Shown: positions 16,595 through 26,214 of the stretch, one piece after another
Layout of the letters: the number at the start of each line of letters is the position of its first letter
How positions within the stretch are numbered: position 1 is the first letter of the stretch
Assembly: GCA_913061515.1 (NCBI GenBank)
Contig: CAJXSF010000037.1
Location: 1-35,836, forward strand
DNA from: an uncultured Gammaproteobacteria bacterium
GTDB lineage: Bacteria; Pseudomonadota; Gammaproteobacteria; Pseudomonadales; Pseudohongiellaceae
Direction: 5' to 3'
Length of the DNA: 35,836 nt
Notes under the pieces: generated by a model
The model's database searches: none
What the model was told of the DNA's origin: nothing
What the model saw: only the letters and a program-made list of their open reading frames with translations
Translations under genes and position numbers: made by a program

Positions 16595-17512
16595 CTAAAA
16601 AACATCCACCTCAGCAAGTAATCGTTTAACAAGAGCAGCGCCTGTGCGCCCTTCTGTATCGCTGCTGGCCCGTAGTCGATGCTCCACCACTGCCGGTAGT
16701 ATAGCCTGCACATCTTCTGGGACCGCATGTTGTCGGCCTTCCATATATGCCCAAGTACGCGCAGCTCGCACAACCGCGATGCTGCCCCGAGGAGACAGAC
16801 CAAAATGAAACGCTTCGTTTTCACGGGTATAGGCCACTATGCGTTGAAGATAGTCTAGTAATAAAGGGCTAACACCAACTTGACCGGCCTGCTCACGCAT
16901 CGAGGTAAGATCATCGACGCTCAGCATTTGCTGCACTGCCGCGCCTCTGTCGGCATCTGCGCCCCTTTCAAGCAGCTCACGCTCAGCTTTTGGGTCTGGA
17001 TACCCTATACCGATACGCATTAGAAAGCGGTCTAGCTGTGATTCGGGCAAGGGAAATGTACCAGCCAGACTGACAGGGTTTTGCGTGGCGATAACGAAAA
17101 AAGGAGAAGGTAAGGCCCGCGTTGCGCCTTCGACAGATACTTGCCCTTCTTCCATGGCCTCTAAAAGCGCGCTTTGTGTTTTTGGCGTAGTGCGGTTGAT
17201 CTCATCGGCGAGAATTAACTGACTAAAAATAGGACCGGGATGAAAGCTAAAGCCACTAGTGGCTTGATCGAAAATAGAAACGCCGAGGATGTCGGCTGGT
17301 AGAAGGTCACTGGTAAATTGAATACGGTTGAAATCGAGCCCAAACACTCGTGCCAAGGCATGGGCTAAGGTCGTCTTGCCCATGCCTGGCAGGTCTTCAA
17401 TGAGCAGATGTCCCCCTGCAATCAAGCAGCAGATCGCTAAGCGAATTTGTCGTTCTTTGCCAAGCAATACAGTGCCAACTTCATCGACAGCTGCCTGAAT
17501 CCTCTCTTGCAT
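16595..17512 (-). CDS. MoxR-family AAA+ ATPase (second copy, TgpA-linked)
   Basis: 305 residues with Walker A DLPGMGKT (40-47), Walker B LILADEIN (99-106), sensor 1 IATQNP (141-146), the PESQLDRFLMRIGIGYPDP region and sensor 2 LSPRGSIAV. It shares the general frame of the copy at 5987-6946 but differs in Walker A (PGMGKT against PGLAKT) and surrounding residues, so it belongs to another MoxR subfamily rather than being a recent duplicate. It starts at ATG, 48 bases after the end of purF on the same strand; no convincing promoter was seen in the gap, so read-through from purF is possible. Confidence 0.94.
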   Translation of the reverse strand: MQERIQAAVDEVGTVLLGKERQIRLAICCLIAGGHLLIEDLPGMGKTTLAHALARVFGLDFNRIQFTSDLLPADILGVSIFDQATSGFSFHPGPIFSQLILADEINRTTPKTQSALLEAMEEGQVSVEGATRALPSPFFVIATQNPVSLAGTFPLPESQLDRFLMRIGIGYPDPKAERELLERGADADRGAAVQQMLSVDDLTSMREQAGQVGVSPLLLDYLQRIVAYTRENEAFHFGLSPRGSIAVVRAARTWAYMEGRQHAVPEDVQAILPAVVEHRLRASSDTEGRTGAALVKRLLAEVDVF

Positions 17513-17560
17513 AAAATACCCATACCATTGCTAATTGCGCACCGTAAGAGTAGAAAACTA

Positions 17561-19075
17561 TCAGATTTTCTTCTTGCCGGCTTTACGAGATTTGGAATTT
17601 CCCTTCTTACTCATCTTTTTAGCGGCATCATTGCGTTTATCTTCAAGTTTTTGCAGGTATTTCTCGTCCACATCCCCGGTTATGTAGTTGCCATCGAACA
17701 CGGCACACTCAAATTTGGTGATTTGGGGGTTGCCTTCATTGGAGGCAGCGATCAGGTCTTCCAAGTCTTGAAAGATCAGCCAATCGGCTTCGATTAGGGT
17801 TTCGACTTCTTCATCTGTTCGGCCATGCGCGATCAGCTCTGTGGCCGAAGGCATGTCGATGCCGTAGACATTCGGGTAGCGCACGGCCGGTGCCGCCGAG
17901 GCAAAATAGACTTTCTTTGCCCCTGCATCACGTGCCATTTGAATAATCTGTTTACAGGTTGTGCCACGCACGATCGAGTCGTCTACAAGAAGGACATTCT
18001 TACCGCGGAACTCCAATTCGATCGCATTGAGCTTCTGTCGAACCGATTTCTTCCGTTGGCTTTGCCCAGGCATGATAAAGGTTCTGCCGATATAGCGGTT
18101 CTTCACGAAACCTTCACGGTATTTAACACCTAATCGATTGGCTAACTCCAAGGCCGAAGTGCGCGACGTATCGGGAATGGGTATCACCACGTCGATGTCA
18201 TGATCTGGGCGTAACCGTTTCACTTTATCGGCGAGCTTTTCGCCCATGCGTAAACGCGCTTTATACACTGAGATTCCGTCCATCAAGGAATCTGGGCGTG
18301 CAAAATACACATGTTCAAAGATACACGGCGTGTATTCCGCAGGGCCGGCACAGATGCACGTATGCAGCTGCCCTTTCACATCGATATACACGGCCTCTCC
18401 AGGTGCGACATCGCGCACTATCGTAAAGCCCTGTGAGTCGAGCGCAACGCTTTCAGAGGCCAGCATATACTCGGTGAAACCCTTATGTTCGCGCTTACCA
18501 AAGACGAGTGGACGAATACCGTTGCGATCACGAAACCCAACGATGCCATAGCCTCCCAACATCACAAGCGCCGCATAGCCACCTTTACAGCGACGATGCA
18601 CACCGCGTACGGCTGTAAACACATCCTCAGCAGTTGGCTGCATTTTGGCAAGAGTTTGTAATTCGTGGGCAAAGATATTAAGAAGGACTTCAGAGTCAGA
18701 GTCCGTATTGATGTGTCGTAGATCCTCTTTATAAAGATCGCGACTTAACTCTTCAGAATTAGTGAGGTTGCCATTATGGGCCAAGCTTAGGCCATAGGGC
18801 GAGTTCACATAGAAAGGTTGCGCCAATGCAGGGCTAGAACTGCCTGCAGTCGGATAACGCACGTGCCCTATGCCCATTTTTCCGGCAAGACGCTGCATAT
18901 GCCGAGTCCGGAAAACATCTTTGACTAGCCCGTTGTCCTTGCGCAAATTTAGTTTGCCATTATCACTGGTGGCAATCCCCGCGGCATCCTGACCGCGATG
19001 TTGTAACACCGTCAATGTGTCATACAAACAAACAGCAACATCTGAATTGCCAACGACACCCACTAAACCGCACAT
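17561..19075 (-). CDS. purF: amidophosphoribosyltransferase
   Basis: First committed enzyme of purine synthesis: PRPP plus glutamine to phosphoribosylamine. 504 residues. N-terminal Ntn glutaminase domain starts [15 protein letters not shown] with the nucleophile Cys2, followed by [13 protein letters not shown] and [14 protein letters not shown]. The C-terminal PRTase domain shows [13 protein letters not shown] (PRPP loop) and [17 protein letters not shown]. The last 29 residues hold 11 Lys and 2 Arg ([19 protein letters not shown]), a basic tail not seen in E. coli PurF. It follows cvpA on the same strand, as in many proteobacteria. Confidence 0.97.
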   Translation of the reverse strand: MCGLVGVVGNSDVAVCLYDTLTVLQHRGQDAAGIATSDNGKLNLRKDNGLVKDVFRTRHMQRLAGKMGIGHVRYPTAGSSSPALAQPFYVNSPYGLSLAHNGNLTNSEELSRDLYKEDLRHINTDSDSEVLLNIFAHELQTLAKMQPTAEDVFTAVRGVHRRCKGGYAALVMLGGYGIVGFRDRNGIRPLVFGKREHKGFTEYMLASESVALDSQGFTIVRDVAPGEAVYIDVKGQLHTCICAGPAEYTPCIFEHVYFARPDSLMDGISVYKARLRMGEKLADKVKRLRPDHDIDVVIPIPDTSRTSALELANRLGVKYREGFVKNRYIGRTFIMPGQSQRKKSVRQKLNAIELEFRGKNVLLVDDSIVRGTTCKQIIQMARDAGAKKVYFASAAPAVRYPNVYGIDMPSATELIAHGRTDEEVETLIEADWLIFQDLEDLIAASNEGNPQITKFECAVFDGNYITGDVDEKYLQKLEDKRNDAAKKMSKKGNSKSRKAGKKKI

Positions 19076-19105
19076 TCAGTACACTCCGTATAGAAAAACT
19101 TAGAA

Positions 19106-19141
19106 CCACCTCTTAAAAGCCCGCGAACGCTATTGAGGTGG
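19106..19141 (-). promoter_or_regulatory. cvpA-purF intergenic hairpin
   Basis: On the minus strand CCACCTC, inside the last codons of cvpA, can pair with GAGGTGG 22 bases later, with an inner AGC/GCT pair. Seven bases after the stem comes a run of five Ts. It could act as a weak attenuator or terminator before purF; the long loop makes this uncertain. Confidence 0.35.
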
Positions 19142-19633
19142 AGGTGCTACTTCCGATATATCATTTACATCCATGACATAAACTCGCGTTAATTCAAGCA
19201 GATCAATCCCATAGGGAATAAATCTCGATTCGATCCACCAGGGCTCGGTTGCAAAAAAGCTCGCGCCGAAATAGATGAATACCATCAATATCACCACGCC
19301 ACGGGCAATTCCAAAAACACCGCCCAGCAGTCGGTCTGTCAATTTCAAGCCCGAAATATCGATGAGTTTAGAGACTAGATGGTTCAGCATTGCCCCGACG
19401 ATGAGCGTGGCAATAAACAGTACGGCGAATGCGAACACTTGGCGCATCGGCTCACTGGCAATCCAGCTGCCAAGCATAGGGGCAAAGTCATGGCTATAGA
19501 CGCGTGCGATAAGCAAAGCAACGATCCATGCCAATAAAGACAACACTTCGCGGACAAAGCCGCGCCACAGGCCGAACATACACGATACGCCGGTGACCAT
19601 TAAAATGCTGACATCTACCCAATCCAGCTGCAT
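19130..19633 (-). CDS. cvpA: CvpA family membrane protein
   Basis: 167 residues with four predicted membrane helices (about 6-22, 29-45, 64-88, 103-125) and the family pattern GLWRGFVREVLSLLAW (21-36) and LTDRLLGGVFGIARGVVI. CvpA was named for colicin V production and is linked to envelope homeostasis; its mechanism is unclear. ATG start with GAGG 6 bases upstream, 8 bases after the SPOR-domain gene and 54 bases before purF. Confidence 0.94.
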   Translation of the reverse strand: MQLDWVDVSILMVTGVSCMFGLWRGFVREVLSLLAWIVALLIARVYSHDFAPMLGSWIASEPMRQVFAFAVLFIATLIVGAMLNHLVSKLIDISGLKLTDRLLGGVFGIARGVVILMVFIYFGASFFATEPWWIESRFIPYGIDLLELTRVYVMDVNDISEVAPPPQ

Positions 19634-19641
19634 TTATCGCC

Positions 19642-20262
19642 TCATAATTCTTCGACTTCATAGCGCACAACAATGCCAGCAAGTTGTGTCTCTGCACGAA
19701 GTTGCTGCTGCAATTGCTGTACTGCATCGCGATCCACTCCTGGGCCTACAAACACAGCGGTAAGCGTGCCTTGGGAGGAGTCAATTTTACGCGTATAGGC
19801 ACGGTGCCCATTACTTTGAAGAATATCGAGAAGATTCTGTGCATTGGCTTCATCGGAAAACGATGCCAGCCTAACGCTCCACCCTTCAGGCAATCCGACA
19901 GGGTCCAAACCTGGTGCTGTCGATGTAGGGGCTGGGGCAGTGACTTCGGCGATGCTCGGCGCAGGCTGGGCTGGCTCAGCCACGGCGGTGTCTGTGTTTT
20001 GCGACTGCTCTAAGGCGCTAGTATCGACCACCGGTGCAGGAACCGAAGGCTCGACAACCCGCACTTGTTCGGTGTCTGCCACAATCACTGGACGCTCGGG
20101 GGTTAGGCGCGGAGGTGTAGGAAAGGGTTCTGGATCTGGGATGCGACTCTCTAATGGGAGTTCATAGCTCCCTTGACCGTCAAATAGAACCGGCAAGATG
20201 ACCGCTGCAGCAAATGCAATGACGGCTATACCGACAACTCGTTGTTTAGTGCTCTGGTTCAA
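19642..20262 (-). CDS. SPOR-domain membrane protein, DedD-like
   Basis: 206 residues: one N-terminal membrane helix (9-27, GIAVIAFAAAVILPVLF), a long Pro/Ala/Thr-rich periplasmic linker, and a C-terminal SPOR domain from GWSVRLASFSDEANAQNLL (about 126) to the end. SPOR domains bind glycan strands lacking stem peptides at the division septum, so a role in cell division or cell-wall remodelling is expected. The start is TTG at 20262 with AAAGGGG about 10 bases upstream. No ATG or GTG exists in this frame between the folC stop and this TTG. Confidence 0.88.
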   Translation of the reverse strand: MNQSTKQRVVGIAVIAFAAAVILPVLFDGQGSYELPLESRIPDPEPFPTPPRLTPERPVIVADTEQVRVVEPSVPAPVVDTSALEQSQNTDTAVAEPAQPAPSIAEVTAPAPTSTAPGLDPVGLPEGWSVRLASFSDEANAQNLLDILQSNGHRAYTRKIDSSQGTLTAVFVGPGVDRDAVQQLQQQLRAETQLAGIVVRYEVEEL

Positions 20263-20320
20263 ACCAGTCTTGCCCCTTTGATGACGAGCGTTCTTGCGTG
20301 AGAAAAAGACATCAGAACCT

Positions 20321-21607
20321 TCACTGCGAAACCTGTTCGTGGGCGAGTAGCTGCATTATATCAGCTACTGTCACAAATGAACCTGTGACTAGCAAAAGGT
20401 CGTCCTCTGCGATTTCTTGGCTAATACTTTGATATGCCGAGGAAATATCGTTAAACGACCCTTGTACCTTGGCGCCCTTTTCTTGTAAAAGGGACGAAAG
20501 CTTTACAGCCTCGAAACATCTTGGCTCATCGAAAGCGGCAATATACCAAAAGTCGACCGCAGATTCTAAGGCTGTATAGAACTCTTCGTGATCTTTATCG
20601 CGCATCATTGCCAACAACACCCGCACTTTCCCATTGGGCCCACGAGTTTGACGCTCTGCGACTAATTTCTTGGCTAATTGCTTTGCCGCATGCGGGTTAT
20701 GTGCGACATCGACCCGCAGGGTGATTCCTCGCTTTGTATCGTGCAGCTGCTGGTAACGTCCTTCTATTTTGGGGTGCTTGAGGCCTTCTACAAGAGCTGC
20801 TTGAGTAATCTCGAAAGGCAAGTAACGCAATGTTTCTAGCACCGTGGCAGCATTGAGCAAATCCAAGCCTGGCAAGGGCAAGGATGGCACACTTTCACGC
20901 GCACCAGTGGCACTGTTATGCCACCAGGTCCATGTCTGACCGCTCTGTTCGAATGAATAGTCGAGCCCTTGCCTTCTAATGGGCGCGCCTAGGTGTTGCG
21001 CATAATCCAAAAGAGTCTGTGGAGGATCTTCATCGCCACAGATAAACGGTGTGGCTGGCCGCAGGATCCCTGCTTTTTCGATCGCAATGAGTTCCCGGGT
21101 ATCGCCAAGCCAGTCCTGATGATCAATCCCAATGCTAGTAATGATGGCGATATCTGGGTCGATAATATTCACCGCATCCAACCTACCACCAAGCCCTACT
21201 TCCAGAATCGCCACGTCGAGCGCGCTCTCTTGCATCAGCATCAAGCCTGCTAATGTGCTGAACTCAAAATAGCTTAAGGATATTTCCTGACGAACTGTGT
21301 CGATCTTCGCAAAACTTGCGCAAATAGCCTCGTCACTCGCAAATTCCTGCAAGAGACTAATACGTTCATTGTAACGATGGATATGAGGAGAGGTATAAGT
21401 GCCGACGCGTTGCCCAGCAGCGTGTAATATTGCCGCAAGCATCGCCACGGTGGAGCCTTTGCCGTTGGTCCCCGCCACCGTGATCACGATTGGTGCGGGA
21501 CGGCTCAACCCAAGACGCTTGGCCACTTCGCGCACGCGCTCCAGTCCAAGCTCAATCTCACTGGGATGCAGGGCTTGAATTCTTTCTAACCAATCTGACA
21601 AATTCAT
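20321..21607 (-). CDS. folC: bifunctional folylpolyglutamate synthase / dihydrofolate synthase
   Basis: Adds glutamate to dihydropteroate and to folates. 428 residues. The ATP loop is VAGTNGKGSTVAML (44-57), followed by TYTSPHIHRYNERI, VGLGGRLDAVNIIDPDIAI, TSIGIDHQDWLGDT and, in the C-terminal domain, VDVAHNPHAAKQLAKKL and the near-terminal LVTGSFVTVADIMQ. ATG start. It follows accD by 68 bases in the conserved accD-folC-dedD-cvpA-purF order. Confidence 0.96.
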   Translation of the reverse strand: MNLSDWLERIQALHPSEIELGLERVREVAKRLGLSRPAPIVITVAGTNGKGSTVAMLAAILHAAGQRVGTYTSPHIHRYNERISLLQEFASDEAICASFAKIDTVRQEISLSYFEFSTLAGLMLMQESALDVAILEVGLGGRLDAVNIIDPDIAIITSIGIDHQDWLGDTRELIAIEKAGILRPATPFICGDEDPPQTLLDYAQHLGAPIRRQGLDYSFEQSGQTWTWWHNSATGARESVPSLPLPGLDLLNAATVLETLRYLPFEITQAALVEGLKHPKIEGRYQQLHDTKRGITLRVDVAHNPHAAKQLAKKLVAERQTRGPNGKVRVLLAMMRDKDHEEFYTALESAVDFWYIAAFDEPRCFEAVKLSSLLQEKGAKVQGSFNDISSAYQSISQEIAEDDLLLVTGSFVTVADIMQLLAHEQVSQ

Positions 21608-21675
21608 TTAGATGACGTTGCCACCCTTTTGATTTAAAAAGAATTTTACTTCAAGCCCTGAGTCGATCATCTTGC

Positions 21676-22551
21676 TTATTTGTGTGTCAGTTTGCCTAGC
21701 AATGAGGACACGCGATCACGCATGTCTTTACGATGAACGATCATATCGATCGCGCCATGCTCGAGAAGGAATTCACTGCGCTGGAAGCCTTCGGGCAATT
21801 TAACCCGCACAGTTTGACGAATAACGTCCGGGCCAGTGAAGCCCACAAGTGCATTCGGTTCGGCAATATTGATATCGCCCAGCATCGCAAGACTTGCAGA
21901 CACACCACCATAAACTGGGTCAACGAGCACCGAGATATACGGCAAGCCGTGTTCGCGCAGACGCGCTAGTGCTGCTGAGGTTTTAGCCATCTGCATCAAA
22001 GAGATCAAAGCCTCTTGCATGCGGGCACCGCCACTGGTGGAGAAGCAGACTAGGGGAATGCGCTTCTCAATACAGGTATTGACCGCCTGGGTGAACTTCT
22101 CGCCTACCACAGCGCCCATAGAGCCGCCGATAAAACTAAACTCGAAAGCAGCTACTACGAGCTCTAAGGAGTTAACAGTGCCCTGCACAACGATCAAGGC
22201 ATCTTTTTCGCCAGTGCTTTTTTGAGCTGCTGAGAGTCGATCTTTGTACTTCTTCAGGTCTTTGAATTTAAGTAGATCTACAGGCTCCATATCGGCGTTG
22301 AGCTCTATCTGCCCTTCTAGATCTAGAAATAACTCTACGCGACGCCTAGCAGTAATGCGCAAGTGATGGTCGCATTTAGGGCAGACTTCAAGATTGCGCT
22401 CAAGGTCTGGTCGATACAAGACGGCCTCACAGCGAGGACATTTCTTCCACAGCCCTTCTGGGACGCTATTGCGTTGCTTAGGGGCTTCCCCAGGGGTGCC
22501 AGTGTTGCCTGTGCTGCGAATCGAAGGGAGGATTTTATTAATCCAACTCAT
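21676..22551 (-). CDS. accD: acetyl-CoA carboxylase carboxyltransferase subunit beta
   Basis: Part of the carboxyltransferase that makes malonyl-CoA for fatty acid synthesis. 291 residues. An N-terminal zinc ribbon uses Cys38, Cys41, Cys57 and Cys60 (CPRCEAVLY and CPKCDHH). The crotonase-like core shows [32 protein letters not shown] and [23 protein letters not shown] start. It follows trpA by 51 bases. Confidence 0.97.
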   Translation of the reverse strand: MSWINKILPSIRSTGNTGTPGEAPKQRNSVPEGLWKKCPRCEAVLYRPDLERNLEVCPKCDHHLRITARRRVELFLDLEGQIELNADMEPVDLLKFKDLKKYKDRLSAAQKSTGEKDALIVVQGTVNSLELVVAAFEFSFIGGSMGAVVGEKFTQAVNTCIEKRIPLVCFSTSGGARMQEALISLMQMAKTSAALARLREHGLPYISVLVDPVYGGVSASLAMLGDINIAEPNALVGFTGPDVIRQTVRVKLPEGFQRSEFLLEHGAIDMIVHRKDMRDRVSSLLGKLTHK

Positions 22552-22602
22552 AAAAGGTTCCCGTAAAGTCTATTGTTTTAAAGTCAAAATGAGATTCTAA
22601 GC

Positions 22603-23418
22603 TTATAGAGTATTGATTGCTTCTCTAATTTCACCGATTAAGCCAACTGTCGTCCCTAAAGCCTCTTTGCTATAGGACTGATCAGCGGCAAGATGAGAGA
22701 TGCGATCTACTAGTGCGCTTCCTACTATAACACCGTCGCTGATGGCTGCCATTTTAAGTGCAGACTCAGTGTCTTTGATCCCGAAGCCAATCACGATTGG
22801 CAATGGCGTAATATGACGCAATAAGGCAATTTTTTCTTCAATTGCTTTGCTGTCACTAATCGCAGCACCGGTGACGCCTTTCAGTGACACATAATAGAGA
22901 TAACCTGTGCAATTGCTGCAAATTGACTCTAAGCGAGCATCACTCGTAGTCGGTGCGACGAGGAATATCGTATCAATGCCCTTTGGACGCACTGCCGCAA
23001 ACAACTCTTCACATTCGTAGGCAGGCAAGTCGACAATCAATAAACCGTCCACACCCGCTTTCTCGATCTGCGTCGCGAATTCCTCATAACCCATATATTC
23101 AATGGGGTTTAAGTAGCCCATCAACACGATTGGGGTCAGAGTATCTTGTTCGCGAAACTCTTTGACGATAGCGAACACGTCGCTGAGCGTTGTGCCCGCT
23201 CGCAGCGCGCGCTCTGCGCCAAGCTGGATGACCGCGCCATCAGAGGATGGATCACTAAAAGGCATCCCTAACTCAATGATGTCAGCCCCATTTGCAACAA
23301 GGGCGTGCATCAGGGACACCGTCAAGGGCACCGAAGGGTCCCCAGCCACAATATAGGGAATAAGGGCTTTCTTGCCTTGCTCTTGTAACGCGGCAATTGT
23401 CTTGCTTATACGACTCAT
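22603..23418 (-). CDS. trpA: tryptophan synthase alpha subunit
   Basis: Cleaves indole-3-glycerol phosphate to indole and glyceraldehyde 3-phosphate. 271 residues; TIM barrel with the catalytic Glu49 and Asp60 in IIELGMPFSDPSSDG (47-61), GYLNPIEYMGYEEF, YYVSLKGVTGA (phosphate loop region) and VIGFGIKD. ATG start, 23 bases after the trpB stop. The trpB and trpA products form the alpha2beta2 complex that channels indole. Confidence 0.97.
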   Translation of the reverse strand: MSRISKTIAALQEQGKKALIPYIVAGDPSVPLTVSLMHALVANGADIIELGMPFSDPSSDGAVIQLGAERALRAGTTLSDVFAIVKEFREQDTLTPIVLMGYLNPIEYMGYEEFATQIEKAGVDGLLIVDLPAYECEELFAAVRPKGIDTIFLVAPTTSDARLESICSNCTGYLYYVSLKGVTGAAISDSKAIEEKIALLRHITPLPIVIGFGIKDTESALKMAAISDGVIVGSALVDRISHLAADQSYSKEALGTTVGLIGEIREAINTL

Positions 23419-23441
23419 CGAAGCTTGCTCACTCTTAGGCG

Positions 23442-24683
23442 TTAAATTTGAATGCCATCTATCTCGGCCACAGTATGGATGTCTTTATCACCACGTCCGG
23501 AAAGATTCACAATAATAAACTGATCGGGAGACATGGTTGCCGCTAGCTTGCCCGCATAGGCAACCGCATGGCTAGATTCCAAGGCTGGGATGATCCCTTC
23601 CATACGGGTCAACTCGCGGAAGGCGTTAAGCGCCTCTTTGTCAGTCGCGGCCACGTAATTGACTCGGCCGATGTCTTTCAAATAGGAGTGCTCAGGTCCT
23701 ACCCCTGGGTAATCCAGCCCTGCCGAGACAGAGTGAGTCTCCATAATTTGACCGCTAGCATCACTCATCAAGTAAGTGCGGTTACCGTGTAACACCCCTG
23801 GTCGCCCATCACTTAGTGGCGCCGCATGACGACCTGTTTCTACGCCATCGCCGCCTGCTTCGACGCCATACATCGCCACTTCCGTATCGCGCAGGAAGGG
23901 GTGGAATAAGCCGATGGCATTAGAGCCGCCGCCAACACAGGCTACCAATGCGTCGGGTAGACGACCATATTGCTCGAGTGACTGTTCGCGGGCTTCGCGA
24001 CCGATTACGGATTGGAAGTCACGCACAAGCTTAGGATAAGGGTGTGGCCCCGCCGCAGTCCCGATGATGTAGAACGTATTATCCACATTAGTCGCCCAGT
24101 CACGCAGTGCTTCATTCATCGCATCTTTCAAAGTGCGTGAGCCTGACTCAACCGAGATGACATGCGCGCCTAGCAACTTCATGCGGTAAACGTTGGCCGA
24201 TTGACGCTGAATGTCCTCCGCCCCCATGTACACATAGCACTCTAGCCCTAGACGAGCGGCAATAGTTGCACTGGCAACACCGTGTTGCCCTGCACCGGTC
24301 TCGGCAATGATGCGTGGCTTGCCCATATATTTGGCAAGTAACGCCTGGCCAATCGTGTTGTTAATCTTATGCGCACCAGTATGGTTGAGATCTTCTCGTT
24401 TCAACAAGATCTTCGCGCCGCCATAGTGCGCAGTCAGCCGCTCTGCGAAATACAGCGGAGATGGCCGGCCAACATAGTATTTGAGGTCCTTGTCGAACTC
24501 TGCCCAAAAGGCTGGGTCTTTGGATAACTTAGTGTAGATTTGATCCAGCTCTTCGACAGCGGCAATCAATGTTTCGCCGACAAATATGCCGCCAAAGCGA
24601 CCAAAATGACCATGATCATCTGGACCACTAAATTGATCTGCTGCCTGCTGGGCATTACGACTATCGTGCTTCAACTCAGACAC
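23442..24683 (-). CDS. trpB: tryptophan synthase beta subunit
   Basis: PLP enzyme joining indole and serine to tryptophan. 413 residues: [12 protein letters not shown] (28-39), [15 protein letters not shown] (95-109) with the PLP lysine at 106, [24 protein letters not shown] (PLP phosphate loop) and the C-terminal LSGRGDKD. The start is GTG at 24683, overlapping the end of trpF by 8 bases and preceded by a good GAGGTGA ribosome-binding site. Confidence 0.97.
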   Translation of the reverse strand: MSELKHDSRNAQQAADQFSGPDDHGHFGRFGGIFVGETLIAAVEELDQIYTKLSKDPAFWAEFDKDLKYYVGRPSPLYFAERLTAHYGGAKILLKREDLNHTGAHKINNTIGQALLAKYMGKPRIIAETGAGQHGVASATIAARLGLECYVYMGAEDIQRQSANVYRMKLLGAHVISVESGSRTLKDAMNEALRDWATNVDNTFYIIGTAAGPHPYPKLVRDFQSVIGREAREQSLEQYGRLPDALVACVGGGSNAIGLFHPFLRDTEVAMYGVEAGGDGVETGRHAAPLSDGRPGVLHGNRTYLMSDASGQIMETHSVSAGLDYPGVGPEHSYLKDIGRVNYVAATDKEALNAFRELTRMEGIIPALESSHAVAYAGKLAATMSPDQFIIVNLSGRGDKDIHTVAEIDGIQI

Positions 24684-25305
24684 TTCTCACCTCATTAAAA
24701 AACGCTTGCATGCGTTCGATACTTTTAGAGCCCGGCGCTTGTTCAACACCGCTACTCACATCCACGGCATAAGGGCGTACATGCGCAATTGCACTGGCAA
24801 CATTGCTCGCATCCAAGCCACCGGCTAAGACGATCTTGGCTGGGCTCGATTGCACACATTGCAAGGCGATATCCCAATTGAATTGCTTGCCTGTTCCCCC
24901 CGCACTGTTCTCGTCATAACTATCGAGAAGAATTGCGGAACTCTTTGAATACTTTAATATTTCAGACTGTAGATCGAGCCCATCTCGAACCCGAATGGCT
25001 TTCATATATGGCACCGAGAAAGAGCGACAAAACTCCTCACTCTCATCTCCGTGAAACTGCAAGCAATCTAAGTGTACTTGCTGCAGCACCTGCTCTACCT
25101 CTGCGCGCGTTGGGTTTACGAACAAGCCCACTGCGCTCACAAACGCAGGAAACGCCTGCTGTATTTGTGCCGCTTGCGCGATCGAAATGGCGCGTGAACT
25201 CTTTGGATAAAACACCAAACCAATAGCGTCCGCACCGAGCTCACAAGCCTGCAGAGCTTGCTCGGGAGTCGTTAAACCGCATATTTTGACTCGGGTTCGC
25301 TGCAC
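24676..25305 (-). CDS. trpF: phosphoribosylanthranilate isomerase
   Basis: Isomerises N-(5-phosphoribosyl)anthranilate in tryptophan synthesis. 209 residues: [20 protein letters not shown] (6-25) with catalytic Cys9, [31 protein letters not shown] with the catalytic Asp, [10 protein letters not shown] and [14 protein letters not shown]. The start is GTG at 25305. It is coupled to trpB by an 8-base overlap and lies 55 bases after truA, with a possible promoter in that gap. Confidence 0.97.
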   Translation of the reverse strand: MQRTRVKICGLTTPEQALQACELGADAIGLVFYPKSSRAISIAQAAQIQQAFPAFVSAVGLFVNPTRAEVEQVLQQVHLDCLQFHGDESEEFCRSFSVPYMKAIRVRDGLDLQSEILKYSKSSAILLDSYDENSAGGTGKQFNWDIALQCVQSSPAKIVLAGGLDASNVASAIAHVRPYAVDVSSGVEQAPGSKSIERMQAFFNEVRSV

Positions 25306-25333
25306 GTTATATCCATTTGCTCAAAAGGAGGCG

Positions 25334-25342
25334 ATTCTAACA
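25334..25342 (-). promoter_or_regulatory. candidate extended -10 promoter of trpFBA
   Basis: On the minus strand TG-T-TAGAAT (25342-25334) is an extended -10 element, one base off TATAAT, about 30 bases upstream of the trpF GTG. The -35 region is poor, as is usual for extended -10 promoters. No leader peptide rich in Trp fits in the short leader. Confidence 0.45.
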
Positions 25343-25360
25343 AAGTTTCACAGGCTTTAC

Positions 25361-26182
25361 CTAAGGCAATGGCTGTAAAAAACCTGGCCCAAGTTCTGGG
25401 CTCGGCAGACCACTGTCTTCGGGATATTCCACCGCCACGAGATAAAGCCCATAAGGGCTTGCTGTCATTGCGGCCACTGTGCGATCTTTGGCCGCGAGTA
25501 CTTCGGCGGCCCATTCTGGCTCTCGTTTACCTGCCCCTATCTCCAATAATGTGCCGGCGATATTACGCACCATATGCTGTAAGAAAGCATTGGCCTGTAT
25601 ATCTAGTACGATATAACGGTGGTGCCGGTATACCCGCAGATGCATTACATTGCGAAATGGCGTTCGAGACTGGCAACCAGCGGCTCTGAACGAGCTAAAG
25701 TCACGCTCCCCAAGCAGGTACTGCCCCGCCTTGTGCATCGCCTCTATATTCAATGTGGAACGCGTATGAGTGACGCGACCCGCCATAATGGCAGACTCGA
25801 CACGGGCATCATAAATCACATAGTTGTAGCGTCGTGACAAAGCCGAAAAGCGCGCATGAAAATCCTCAGCAACTCGGCTTGCCCAAGTAATACGCACAGA
25901 AGGAGGTAATAGACTATTCGCGCCCCGCACCCAGGCTTTTTCGCCGCGATCAATTTCGCAGTCAAAGTGCACGACTTGCGCGGTGGCATGCACACCTGTA
26001 TCGGTGCGGCCGGCACAAACTAAATCCACAGGATGATTGGCGATTTTAGACAAGGCGCGCTCTACCTCGCCCTGCACAGTGCTGATCACTTGATCGCCTT
26101 GGCGCTGCCACCCGTGGAAAGCGGCGCCGTCATATTCTATGCCGAGCGCCACACGGGTTGCTTTGATGCTTTCGTTTGTCAA
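25361..26182 (-). CDS. truA: tRNA pseudouridine(38-40) synthase
   Basis: Makes pseudouridine at positions 38-40 of the tRNA anticodon stem-loop. 273 residues: VALGIEYDGAAFHGWQRQ (11-28), CAGRTDTGVHATAQVVHF (56-73) with catalytic Asp61, FHARFSALSRRYNY, and FLQHMVRNIAGTLLEIG near 217. The start is TTG at 26182; an in-frame TAA lies 9 bases upstream, so no earlier start is possible and the N-terminus matches the family. It follows fimV by 32 bases. Confidence 0.96.
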   Translation of the reverse strand: MTNESIKATRVALGIEYDGAAFHGWQRQGDQVISTVQGEVERALSKIANHPVDLVCAGRTDTGVHATAQVVHFDCEIDRGEKAWVRGANSLLPPSVRITWASRVAEDFHARFSALSRRYNYVIYDARVESAIMAGRVTHTRSTLNIEAMHKAGQYLLGERDFSSFRAAGCQSRTPFRNVMHLRVYRHHRYIVLDIQANAFLQHMVRNIAGTLLEIGAGKREPEWAAEVLAAKDRTVAAMTASPYGLYLVAVEYPEDSGLPSPELGPGFLQPLP

Positions 26183-26214
26183 ATCAGACTCTTACAGAAA
26201 ATAATTCGAAGAAA

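Noticed and set aside
25326..25331. AGGAGG on the plus strand
   Set aside because: No real plus-strand gene follows; the region is the trpF-truA gap on the minus strand.
25306..25360. Trp attenuator or leader peptide
   Set aside because: No frame with adjacent Trp codons and no terminator-antiterminator pair in the 55-base gap.
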